Shown: positions 23,047 through 35,313 of the stretch, piece after piece | Numbering within the stretch: position 1 is the stretch's first letter | Layout: the number at the start of each line of letters is the position of its first letter | Source of the DNA: Diphasiastrum complanatum | Lineage: Eukaryota > Streptophyta > Lycopodiopsida > Lycopodiales > Lycopodiaceae | DNA: 64,000 nucleotides | NCBI GenBank assembly: GCA_029204225.1 | Contig: CM055098.1 | Location: 55,436,282 to 55,500,281 of the forward strand | Reading direction: 5' to 3' | Translations under genes and position numbers: made by a program | The notes under the pieces: generated by a model | Databases searched by the model: none | Told to the model about the DNA's origin: nothing | What the model saw: only the letters and a program-made list of their open reading frames with translations

Positions 23047-23359
23047 TACATATATGTATTTTTGATAGATTGCAATTTCTTATTTACTTCAATGATTTCG
23101 CTTTCTTCGTATCTAGTTTTCTAAATCCTTTGTTCAAATTGTATGTTGCAGTTCTATACCTGCTCGCATGCCTATTTTTACTCAGATTGCTAGAATTGAT
23201 GCAAGTACTTCACAACTTTGTAAACGAAGTTTTAACATGAACATGACAACGTACGTATAGTTGTGTATGTATATATGTTTAATAACTCACAAATGCTTTT
23301 AGTTCTAGTCATGGTTGACTTTGTTAATACCAACAATGGTACATGTTTCTTGTTCTATA

Positions 23360-24475
23360 AACTACTACAATAAATGCACGGTTTTTTGGAACTTTTGTTT
23401 ACACTGACAGTCAACTACAACGACTGCTTTGCTTTAGATCTTGATTTGCTATATTGTTCATCTTCCAAAATAATTGTTGAAAACTGCTTGAATTTGTGCG
23501 AATGTGTGTGTATATGTTACATGTTTTAACAATTTAGCTTATATGCTTTAAAAATGTAAGTTTAAAACAAATCCCTTAAACTATGTCAGTCTAAATTTGT
23601 AGTTTGCAATCTAGGAACGTAGGTCGAATCTAATCTTGTATCATGTCTTTGATTTTATTATAGGATGTTGGAGGTAATAATGTTCGCTTTCGTAAAATCG
23701 ATTTTTGCATTATCTATATTACTTTTTTTCCAATGTTTTTCTCCTACAATTGAATATTTGAAACTTCTTCTTGGAAACCCAAAAAATCCCGTTTTAGAAT
23801 ACATGTTCATTACAAAGATATAATAAATGCAAGGTTTTTTGAAACTTTGCTTTACCCTAATAGCTGTTTCATTTGATATCCTTAACTTATCGAGTGAAAA
23901 AAACTGAATGCACGAAAAGTTTCAAGTTCTTCCGATACAATTCTTACCAATTGCGCCAACTGCTTTCCTTACAGATGTTGCTTTGACATGTTCTTGTCCA
24001 TCTTCCAACAATTACATTACAAAGTCGCTTTCATTTTTGCATAGTCGGTTCGTGGTTGTATTATTGCTTTCGGAATGCACGTTTTCCAAGTAAATTGCAT
24101 CTTTGGCAATTTCCCATGTCTGCGTATATGACCTATGTTTTGAAATTTGGTTTACATGGTTTGGAAATTTAATTTTAAAGCAAATATCTTAAACTATATA
24201 AAGTGCAAATATCTAGTACATTAAAACCCCCAAATGTAAGTTCCTGTATCATATCTTTGATTCTATTATAGTGGGCTCAAAGTAGCTATTTTTTGTTCAA
24301 AACAATATTGCGCTCTGTAAAATCAGCTTGTACAATATTTGTATTAGTTTTTTTTTCCCAATGTATATGTTTCTCAATAAGGGAATATTTAAAACTCGTT
24401 TTTGAAAAGCCAAAAAAATCTCCATTTCCCAATGCATGTTTGTTAAACAGATACAAAAATGGCTACTAGAAACAA
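23360..24475 (+). repeat. Diverged tandem repeat, unit about 600 bp, between RPA and helicase
   Basis: Blocks at 23500-23870 (for example ATCATGTCTTTGATTTTATT and GAATATTTGAAACTTCTT) recur in order at 24110-24475 in altered form. Shorter similarity (AATAAATGCA, GGTTTTTTG) links 23370 and 23825. No protein motif was seen here. Confidence 0.6.
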
Positions 24476-24689
24476 CTTTTTTGAGAGTTTGGCAATGTCG
24501 CTAGGACACAAAAGTAGGCCACAAGAAATCAGCTTCCAAGCAATTACACGATATTTCTAAACATGTTTAAGTAGAAGCGACCCAATTGCGATTCATTGGC
24601 AACAAAAATATTTTGATACAGATTGATTTCAAAACATGCACAAAATATCACTATCTATGACAGAATATCTTATCAAAGATCAAACACAA

Positions 24690-25680
24690 ATAAAGTACAC
24701 TACTGTATATCTCGACGAATTTCTGCTCACTTGGACTTGTTTGGCTTTAAACATCAATCCGATCATTGTCTTGTCAAGCAATCTTGAACAAATGATACGA
24801 CATTACAATCGTCTTATAGGTATCATCCCAGGGAAACCAAAAGTCCTTCTAACTGCCTTCACAGGAAAAGCTGCATTTAACATAGACGGAACTACTTTGC
24901 ATTCTGCATTGAATATACCAATAAACACAAAACATATGGCACCATTGCCTTGTGATATGGCACCATTGCCTTGTGATAGATTAGACACATTGACAAAAGC
25001 ATATGAACATGTACAATTGCTTATCATTGATAAGATATCCTTGGTTGGAAACCGATTGTTTTGCCAAAGCTGATCAACGCTTACGACAAATAAAACATAG
25101 GCATGATTAATTTTTTGGAAACCTAGACGTTATCATTACTGGTGACCTTTACCAAGTAGCTCTAGTGCGTGACTCGTGGGTCTTCCAACATGGCATATTA
25201 AAAAATGCAATGCTACAATGTAACGAACCTATCATATGGATACAATTTACAAACATGAAAATCGGAAGACGCACAAGACACAGGCTCGAACATTTGTACG
25301 CAGAAAATATTGAGCATACATGGACACCAATATATCAAATTGTGAAAGAAATTCAAATCGGACCAAACATCAACAATAAATTCACTCAAAAACAATTCCC
25401 AATCCAAGCAGCTACAACACGTACAATACACCGAGCACAAGGACTCACTCTTGACAAGATGGCATTTGATCCTACTGGAATTACACAACATGGGTTGACA
25501 TATACTGCACTGTCTAGAATCAAAGAAAAACAGAACCTTTCTTTGTTTCAACCGCTAAGAAATGAACATTTTTACATTCATCGTGACATACATGCAGAAA
25601 TGCACTGTTTACTGACGACTGCAAATTTGTGTAACACTATTCCAAACATATTACACAAGACAATGCAATACACATCATAG
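24690..25680 (+). pseudogene. Pif1-type helicase of a Helitron (C-terminal part, broken)
   Basis: Seen: VLLTAFTGKAAFNIDGTTLH (motif Ia region of Helitron helicases), LLIIDKISLVGNRLF (Walker B; the usual DEIS reads DKIS), then in another frame VIITGDLYQVALVRDSWVFQ (motif III), and AATTRTIHRAQGLTLDKMAF with HGLTYTALSRIK (motifs V and VI). These are the SF1B motifs of Pif1/RepHel proteins, which unwind DNA in rolling-circle transposition. The N-terminal half, including Walker A and the Rep nuclease, is not recognisable. Stops and frame changes lie between motifs II and III, and a 21-bp unit (MAPLPCD) is doubled in tandem at about 24935-24976. It cannot make a working helicase. Confidence 0.88.
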
Positions 25681-26020
25681 CTCTCTACAGATCACCATAC
25701 ACAGACCTTTCAACTTTTTTCGAAACGTTACAACAATTGCTACAAAACTTGCCAACAAATATTCCATCTGTAATACTGGGCGACTTTAATATAAATGCGT
25801 TAGGTAACACCACCTCTTTCCAAACACTCAACAAAGTATTGTCATCTTACAAATTCCGTATTGCATGCACTGAATCAACAACCAACTACGGAACTCAAAT
25901 AGACCAAATATGGACAAACACTTCATTGTATCCTTGCGAATGTCAAACCACAGAAACATATTGGTCCGACCATCATCTCTCATATTTTGCTTTCAAATTA
26001 TCAAACAATCTTGCAAAATT
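25665..26020 (+). pseudogene. EEP endonuclease-like domain, C-terminal part
   Basis: Seen: starting directly at the helicase end but in another frame, HIIALYRSPYTDLSTFFETL, then SVILGDFNINA, NYGTQIDQIWTN and TYWSDHHLSYF. GDFN, D-x-x-W and SDHH are the late motifs of the endonuclease/exonuclease/phosphatase fold (AP endonuclease and LINE endonuclease type), including the catalytic Asp/Asn and the final His. The early motifs with the metal-binding Glu are missing. Inference: the domain belongs to the helicase protein, as in Helentrons. The alternative is a fragment of a LINE lying beside it. Broken. Confidence 0.75.
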
Positions 26021-26029
26021 CGAAAACCC

Positions 26030-27870
26030 TTGTTCTATGGCTAATTTCAATAATCAATTTTGCCGTTGCTATAAACAACAAAAAACAAGCTACACAGAAC
26101 TCTCTATATATGTTACCTCTATAAATGTTTTGTCTTTGATTCTCTCCATAATTAATATTTGCATTCTTTATCCTACTCCCCAGGCCTAACATTTATCCAC
26201 CAGGGTGCACTGTACTAGAAAATCATAACAACATGCAGGGCCTTTCGTAATCGCATCCGATCACCCTGTTTTTTTCCCTTTCATTTTCCCTATATCCTCT
26301 CTCTTTCACTTAAGTATTCAGAAATCAAAGCGAAAGCGTCTCTGAACGTCGGACAGAACGAATTGCGCTGATACCAATCAATCCAGATCTCTCATTGATA
26401 ACGAACTTCTTGTTTATAGAAACATTTTCTTGTCTATGGAATCATATAATCTGAGTCTGAATCAAGTTTTTGAGTCAAATTTGCTATTCTGAATGAAGCA
26501 TGGATAGTGCCCAAGCCTGCTGACTGCCTTTATTATGAATCTGACTTCTAGGGATCAGAGAGCTGAAAAGAAAATGGACGAGGTAATCATTTTCTGAATC
26601 TTTTAATCAGTGGTTTCTTATTCAAGCTTGCAAATCTTCGAGGACCGGGCTCTGCAACATAAGAATTTCATATTCAACAGGCTCTCTTTTTCACTAGGAA
26701 GTTGCATCTGGTTTCAGCTTCAGTGGACGAGACAAAATTTTCAGTGTATGCGAAGCGTTTGTCTCAACAGGCATCTGATTTTGTCATTTGGTTTACCAGT
26801 TTTTATTGATATTAATGTCTGTAACCGTGCTCTGATTATGTGATGGTGTTTAGCTATTATTCTGATTTTGTAAATTTTATGACAATAGAGAGGAGATATT
26901 ATAATTTACTTTCAGAATGTAAATTCTTGAAAGAGAGGGTATGCTGTGTACAGGTATCCAAATTTTCCATTTATAGTTAAATTTTCAAGTGCAGCTACTA
27001 ATTACTGTCGTGCATGATAATGCATGGAGTGCATATATGCATGTGCATGGAAGATCAGTATGAATGTATGGAGTATGAGACTTTTGAGAGATTAATCCAT
27101 CTAGCTGAAGGTGGAATGTGTGCACTAGTATGATGCTTAGAGGAATCTTGGTCTTATGTGAGTGCCTATATTTATGCTTGACAATGCAAGCGAGCTGGTA
27201 TGGGATGTCAACATTAATCAGTATTGAGTTGCTCAGGGTGTTTTGATGCATAGATCCAAGCTTGAAGGTGAATCCAAGTAAACTTTTGGTGGTAAGTCAA
27301 CAATCTACTTTGTGCTGTACTGAGTTTAGATTGAAGTCCCTCGTGATAAAGTCCTTGGGAGTCACGTTAGGGAGGATAGAGAAATTCCCTTTCAAGCTCT
27401 ATCTTACATGTAAATTCTTTATATGAGCTCCCATCCCTCTAAAATTCTTCGAAAACCCTCGTGTTTATATGCATGACAACTCATTGTAATTAAAGTTTTC
27501 ATGAGTATGTTTATGCTTTTCTCTGTGTAGATGTTATTTAGTACAAGATGATATTGTCCAAAAACATCATACAACTTCGAAAAAGTTTTTTTTATAGGGG
27601 CTATGATGCCTTTGAATGATGGAGATGGAGATTTTGATGTGGTTACTTGGAAAAATAAATCAAGGGGTTCAAGCATGAAAACATGATAGGTTTGCTGCAA
27701 ATTCCAACTCGAAATTAAATTTGTTAAATGAAGGCGGAAAGACGAGGAATTGACAGGTTTTTTCTATTCATCTCATACGTTATCAATTTTTACGCTCTTG
27801 TCGAAGAAAATGCCCTTCAGCTCCCGTTACACGGTCAATGCAATATTCATCCATGGTCAGTGCATATCCT
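26030..27870. other. No gene recognised
   Basis: AT-rich, several chance frames of under 100 codons. TGATACCAATC at about 26370 resembles a reversed tRNA-Met primer-binding site, but no LTR partner was found. Confidence 0.4.
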
Positions 27871-27875
27871 TGAGC

Positions 27876-27880
27876 AAAAA
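27876..27880 (-). terminator. RNA polymerase III terminator for tRNA-Ala
   Basis: The minus strand reads TTTTT 13 bases past the tRNA 3' end. Confidence 0.65.
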
Positions 27881-27893
27881 GGGATTATTTAAT

Positions 27894-27966
27894 TGGAGGA
27901 GAGGGGCATCGATCCCCTTACCTATCGCATGCGAAGCGATCGCTCTACCATCTGAGCTACACCCCC
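27894..27966 (-). tRNA. trnA-CGC: tRNA-Ala (anticodon CGC)
   Basis: Seen on the minus strand: 73 nt starting GGGGGTGTAGCTCAGATGG (A box included). The anticodon stem ATCGC/GCGAT closes the loop TTCGCAT, giving anticodon CGC. The T arm AGGGG-ATCGATG-CCCCT contains the B box. The 3' end is CTCCTCC plus discriminator A; no encoded CCA. The acceptor stem has one G-U pair and one U-U mismatch at pair 6. It closely resembles plant nuclear tRNA-Ala and has a T5 terminator just downstream, so it is probably functional. Confidence 0.93.
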
Positions 27967-28870
27967 TCGGATTGTACATTTTGAAGGATTATAAAATTTA
28001 TTTAAAATTCCATCAAAAGACTAGTCATAAATTCATTACAAAACACGGAAGGAAGCAAGCAAGTGCAGTTTATATCCACAATCTGGAGCCCCGCGTCGGC
28101 TCGTCCATTAGCAGCCAAAGCTTTTCTTAAAGAGTGATGTTCTTGGCTGCAACTTATATGACATACATCCAGAATGGCATAGAGGAAGTACTGAGCTCTA
28201 GCTAGCTATGGTACTTGAACAGCTCATATTGCATGCTGTTAATCCTTCTGTTTTTTTCTGTCCTTCAATTACAGGGTAACAGATGATACTTTGTGTGTGC
28301 AGTGTTCTATCTTTAACAATAGAAGAAAGTGAAGGACTTTCAAAGTTTCAACTTCTAGCCTTTTAATTAAGCGCATGTTGAGAGCATAGAGTACCAAGGA
28401 ACATTGATTGACCTTAGCCACGGCCTTGTGCATTCTAACAAACAGCCTTTGAATAGTCGATGAACAATGAAGTAACATGAAAGTAGACGTTGATACGTGT
28501 TGAACTATTCTTTCAAGCCAATGTTACATGCACATTCTATGATGACAATAGCTAGTTGTTTGTTTCATTTGATCAAAGAATCTTCCCACACATGGTGAGT
28601 TCGTGTATTATGTTCCAATTGGGCTCACCCACCCAATTTCAACTTACAATTTTATTTAACCAAAAAGCATTTGATGTACGTGTACCTTTAGAAACATGCA
28701 ATCTTTACTATTTTAAAACATGCTTAAAGGAATTTCAATGATGCAAGGAATGCTTGGAGTGAACTTGAACAATGCCAAGCCATACAAGGAGTGGGGTCTA
28801 ACTCGTATGACTCTAGCTTCATTTTCCATCAAATATTGGTTGACCAATCCTTTGTGAAGCCCCATGGAAA

Positions 28871-28945
28871 ATGACAAATCCTACATCGACTACCTTGACT
28901 TGCCGAAGGCATGCATGTCAAGGTAGCTAATGTAAGATTTGTCAT
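28871..28945. repeat. Hairpin: 33-bp arms, 9-nt loop
   Basis: Left arm 28871-28903 (ATGACAAATCCTACATCGAC and onward) and right arm 28913-28945 are inverted copies that match at 28 of 33 positions with no gaps. The flanks are not symmetrical. Confidence 0.9.
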
Positions 28946-28969
28946 AATCCTTTGTGTTATGGATTGCAC

Positions 28970-31190
<2,221 letters not shown>

Positions 31191-31199
31191 GCTTGATGA

Positions 31200-31965
31200 T
31201 GGACTTCAAGTTGATTTTGGTTTGGATGCTTGCATGATTAAGAGGATGAAAAACTAGTAGCAAGAGGGACAATATTTGGAAGACTCTTTAAGTTAAATAC
31301 TAATGATGGAGCTAACTTTTGTGGTTTGATGGCCGAGTTTGTGATGTCCAAGGAGGAGCTTTGGCACAAAAGTTTGGGCCATTCCAACTTCAAATCCATG
31401 CAATCCATGATCAAGGAGGAGAAGACAATTGGTTTGCCTAAATCTTTGCGAAATTTTGATAAGGCTTGTGAAGCATGTGCTTTGGCAAAAGCACAAATTG
31501 CCATTCCCAAGGTCTAGTACTTCATCCACTCCTTTTCATCTTGTGCACTCAGATGTTCATTTTTCATCAATTAGGAGCAACGGTGGTGCTACTACGTTTG
31601 TCTCCTTCATTGATGACTATTCTAGATTCACTTGGATTTACCTCTTATCTTCAAAAGCTATGGTGTTCGACACTTTCTTGAAGTTCAAAGCTCTTGTAGA
31701 GAATCAATTTGAGATCAAGGTCAAAGCTTTGAGATTGGATGGAGGTGGGGAGTACATCTCTACAAAGTTTAAAGAACATTGTGAGCAACTTGGCATCTTG
31801 AAAAAGATCACATGTGCCTACTCACCTCGATAAAATGGAGTGGAGAGAGGAAGAAGGCTATGAGGTTGGATGCACATCTTCCAAAGTCATTTTGGGGTGA
31901 GGGTCTTACTTGTGCTAATTACTTGTGCAATAGATTGCCTAGTCTTGCTATTGGATGAATCTTGA
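31200..31965 (+). mobile_element. Ty1/copia fragment (pre-integrase and integrase)
   Basis: Seen on the plus strand: ELWHKSLGHSNFKSMQSM (pre-integrase), CEACALAKAQ, HLVHSDVHFSSI and VSFIDDYSRFTWIYLL (integrase core), LRLDGGGEYIS, and a final LPKSFWGEGLTCANYLCNRL. The order is that of Copia integrase. It closely resembles the minus-strand element at 35314-37500 (LPKSFWGEALTCANFLCNRV), so it is probably the same family. No RT follows. Broken fragment, old. Confidence 0.88.
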
Positions 31966-32410
31966 TGATTCACTAATCATGCGTCTTACAAGCAATATAA
32001 TTCAAAACCATCAGTTTTTGGTGAATCCTCATCACACTGATCATAACTACTCGAGTCAATTGCCAATAATTCAAAAATATGTGCATAATTCAATTATACT
32101 AGTATAACACCACATTTAGATTATGATATAAGTTAACCAGTAAATCTTCCATAAAAGATTCGTTAACTCTGCAAGTATCTGTCTCAATAATACTTGATCA
32201 TATGTTTATGTTCACCGACTAGATTAAGTGCACCAAATAACCCTAGTAACTAGGAATGCACAGTAGATTCATACAAGATTAGCAAATTCCTCCAGAATCC
32301 ACATATGTTACTCACATATCTCACTGAGAACCTTGTAACTCAGCTACAAAAGAATTTCTATTTCTCATGAGTAAATAACATATTTTTCCTACAGCTACGG
32401 AATTAAAGTT

Positions 32411-32890
32411 GATATAGTGGTATCTTCGCATCTCTCTCAGCATTCTTTATACATCCATCAGTAAGTCGCTATTTGGAGCCTATTCAGAATTAAAAGATGT
32501 CGTCGATCACCAATATTCAAGCTAAGATCACTACAATTTTGGACCCAGAAGGTTCAAACTATTTGATTTGGAAATTAAAGACTTCACTCTTGTTGAAGGG
32601 CAAAGGTTTACGGCAATGGGTAGAACCAATTGAATGGGCAAAGAACTTCGAGAATGGAGTTTATAAAATGACAAAGCTATAACAATTATTGCGTCTCAGT
32701 GCATGACAATATAATGCTAGATCTTACGTCAATTTCAAACTCAAAGGATTTATGGGAAGAATTGCAAACCAAGAATGAGACTCGACCTCATAATCAGATC
32801 ATGTTCTTGAAAGACCAATTAACTTACCTATAGTGGGACGACAAAGACCTGAACACATTCATGCAGAAGATTATCTGTTTATTTCCTTGC
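32411..32890 (+). mobile_element. Ty1/copia fragment (possible primer-binding site and gag)
   Basis: TGGTATCTTCGC near 32420 resembles a degenerate tRNA-Met primer-binding site. A frame starting MSSITNIQAKITTILDPEGS at 32497 follows, with YLIWKLKTSLLLKGKGLRQW, and, in other frames, DNIMLDLTSISNSKDLWEEL and HNQIMFLKDQL. These are the UBN2-type gag motifs of Copia elements. The DNA before it (31970-32410) may be a 5' LTR but its ends are not clear. Broken. Confidence 0.7.
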
Positions 32891-33298
32891 AGAATTTTGG
32901 TACATAAAATACAAAATCTAAGGAAAAACAGCTTATTTTTCCACAGAGAACACGATGCGTCCTGTACAAGGGAATCGGAATTATTCCTGACGTGGATAGC
33001 CGGTCACTCCAGTTGTATGTGGTTATTAGTTATGCTATGTCATTTCGGACGTGGTCGTATTAAATAATTAATAATCATATGAGGTGCCCAGACCTATAAT
33101 TGGACATAGGAGCACATGCATGGTTAAGATTGCTTTAATGCAAGAATAGGAGATCAGTAGCTCAATTTAGGTTGCATGGGGGTCCTAAAGAGAATATTCT
33201 CTCTCTCTTGAGAAGAATAGGTCTAGTTGAAACTCGCCCATCCTCCTATTGTGAATTGTGATTCTTGAGCCAGTGTTTCCCCTCCTCTCTTGTGTTCT

Positions 33299-34740
33299 TC
33301 ACTGTGGCTTGGGGGTGGATTGGTTAGGGTATTGACTAGCCTCTCCATATTGGTTGAATGGTTCATGCCTCCACAGGTGTCCTTTTGGTTTGCATGTGAT
33401 TGGAATCCTGTAGATCTTCACTTGGTGGTTCTTACACCAAGATACAAGATTGCCTCCAATAAAGATGGTGTAAGCACTTGTGGACTTTTTATCCACTTTT
33501 ACATTTGCAAAGTTTGAATCTAAATATGCAACCATTGTTAGATCCTCTCCTTTATAGATCAAACCATAATCTAGTGTGGAGGAAACATATCTCAATATCC
33601 TTTTAGACGATTTCCAAAGACAAACTTTCGGATCTTGCATGAATTGGCTCAATTTGTGCACACTAAAGCTCAAATCTGGCCTAGTTATGGTCAACCAAAT
33701 AAGGGAGACAATAAGACTCCTATAAAGGTTGATGTCCTCAAAGGATCTTTTACAACATGCTCCATAGGAGTATATGTACTCTTGTAGTTTTGCATATGAA
33801 ACTTTTTAAGCATAGAAAAATCATATCTAGATTGACTGATAAAGGATTGTTTTTGCCATAGATCTATCTTTAGGCCTAAAATGTAATAGAGTTCACCTAG
33901 ATCTTGCATCTTAAATTCACTCCCCAGTGCACTTTTTGTTTCACCAACAAGCTTCATGCAACTTCCACTCAAGATAATATCATCTACATAAATGATGAGA
34001 ATGATTAAATTGCTATCTACATGTACAAAGAAGAATCATAGTCACTTAGATTGGATCCAAGTGAGATAAGATAAGAGTTTAGCCTTGCATACCAAGAACT
34101 TGGGGCTTGTTTAAGCCCATATAAGCTTTTTAATAAAAGACATACTTTGGATTTTTCACCTTCTTTGATAAAACCTTCAGGTTGCTCCATATAAATTTCC
34201 TTCGCAAGATAGCCATTGAAGAAGGCATTAGAAACATTGAGTTGGAACATCCTCCACTTGAAGTAGCATGTAATGGAAATAATGACTCTTATAGTCACCA
34301 TCTTGGCCACAAGTGCAAAAGTGTCTTCATAGTCAAGACTTTGGATCTGAGCATATCCTTTTGCACATAGTCTTGCTTTGAATTTGTTGATAGATCCATC
34401 ATTATTGTGCTTTACTCAAAACACCCACTTGCATCCAATCACATGCTTGTTGACAGGTGGATCCATAAGCTCCCAAGCGTTGTTAGAAATGAAGGCATCA
34501 TACTGATTAGACATATCTTCAAACCACTCCTTGGATTGGAGTGCATCTTGGACACTTCATGGCTCTTCATGAGAAATGAAAAAGGCATGATAGGTGGTTC
34601 CATCTTCAATTTGCTTGTCTTTTGTCCAAATTTTAAAGCAAAATGAATCTCAATCAATCCTAAAAGTGATGGAGGATGCACAAATAAAAGATCTAGATCC
34701 AAACTATGAGCTAGAATCAAGACTAGTTACCAAAACTAGC
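33299..34740 (-). mobile_element. Ty1/copia fragment (reverse transcriptase and RNase H)
   Basis: Seen on the minus strand: VNKHVIGCKWVF-type start near 34440, KMVTIRVIISI, LNVSNAFFNGYLAKEIYMEQ, PEGFIKEGEKSKVCLLLKSL and YGLKQAPSSWYARLNSYL (reverse transcriptase), QDLGELYYILGLKI and TRPDLSFSVHKLSQFM (connection), and KSSKRILRYVSSTLDYGLIY with VAYLDSNFANVKVDKKSTSA (RNase H). The right edge meets a probable LTR of the next element. Broken, old. Confidence 0.88.
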
Positions 34741-34749
34741 AAATTTGGC

Positions 34750-35300
34750 ATTTAACTCCACATTAGGCACATAGATTTGATCAAATGAACCAAAGTAAAG
34801 TACATCAAGCTTCTCAGACCTGTAAATAGATTCAGTACCTTCCAAACCAAGAAATTAATGCATAAGAACACACATCCAATAGCTAGAACTCGCCACCAAA
34901 AGACAATGATGATAGAAGTGGAAAAACTCGATTTTTCTTGATAATTTGATGGAGATCCCATCATGTATTTATACATTTCAAGCTCGAATCTGAGCATATT
35001 AGGGCCTCTGAACTTCTCATACCCTAACCCTAATATGTAACCTAATAGGTCATTGGATCCACCCTAACTTGGGGTCTAGATCTCAAGATCCAAAAACAAT
35101 GTAAAGCATGCTATTTTTAGATACTAGAATTTCCGTAGCCTATCCAAACACGATGCTATCACAATTTAACATGAGGAATAAACTTATTGGAAAGCATCCT
35201 ATGTGATTTGGCACGTGTGGCATCTATTTACATGGCCATCTTGCCAATTACAATGCATGTGACCAAAATTGGTCAAGCTAGAATTGTGAAATTTCAATAC
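34750..35300 (-). repeat. Probable 3' LTR of the Copia element at 35.3-37.5 kb
   Basis: Lies just past the RNase H end. Read on the minus strand, GAGGACGAG (polypurine tract) precedes the LTR start at about 35300. The start region resembles the LTR at 62560 (both then contain TCTAGCTTGA). GTATAAATAC on the minus strand at 34965-34974 can be the LTR TATA box. The left boundary is uncertain. Confidence 0.55.
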
Positions 35301-35313
35301 TCGTCCTCACAAT

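Larger units (their letters stand above)
21196..26020 (+). mobile_element. Helitron-type element with RPA, Pif1 helicase and endonuclease-like domain (Helentron-like)
   Basis: Seen: RPA-like gene (21196-23046), helicase motifs (24700-25580) and an endonuclease/exonuclease/phosphatase (EEP) type domain (25670-26000), all on the plus strand within 5 kb. Known: Helitrons are rolling-circle DNA transposons with a Rep/helicase protein, plants often add RPA, and the Helentron branch adds a C-terminal EEP endonuclease. I did not find the HUH Rep domain or the helicase Walker A motif; both should lie before 24700 and appear to be lost. Ends are uncertain. The limits given are those of the coding motifs, not of the element. 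Confidence 0.65.

Noticed and set aside
26180-26230. CTAG at about 26215 as the 3' end of the Helentron-like element
   Set aside because: The following base is A rather than T and the preceding CACC/GGTG stem is too weak.
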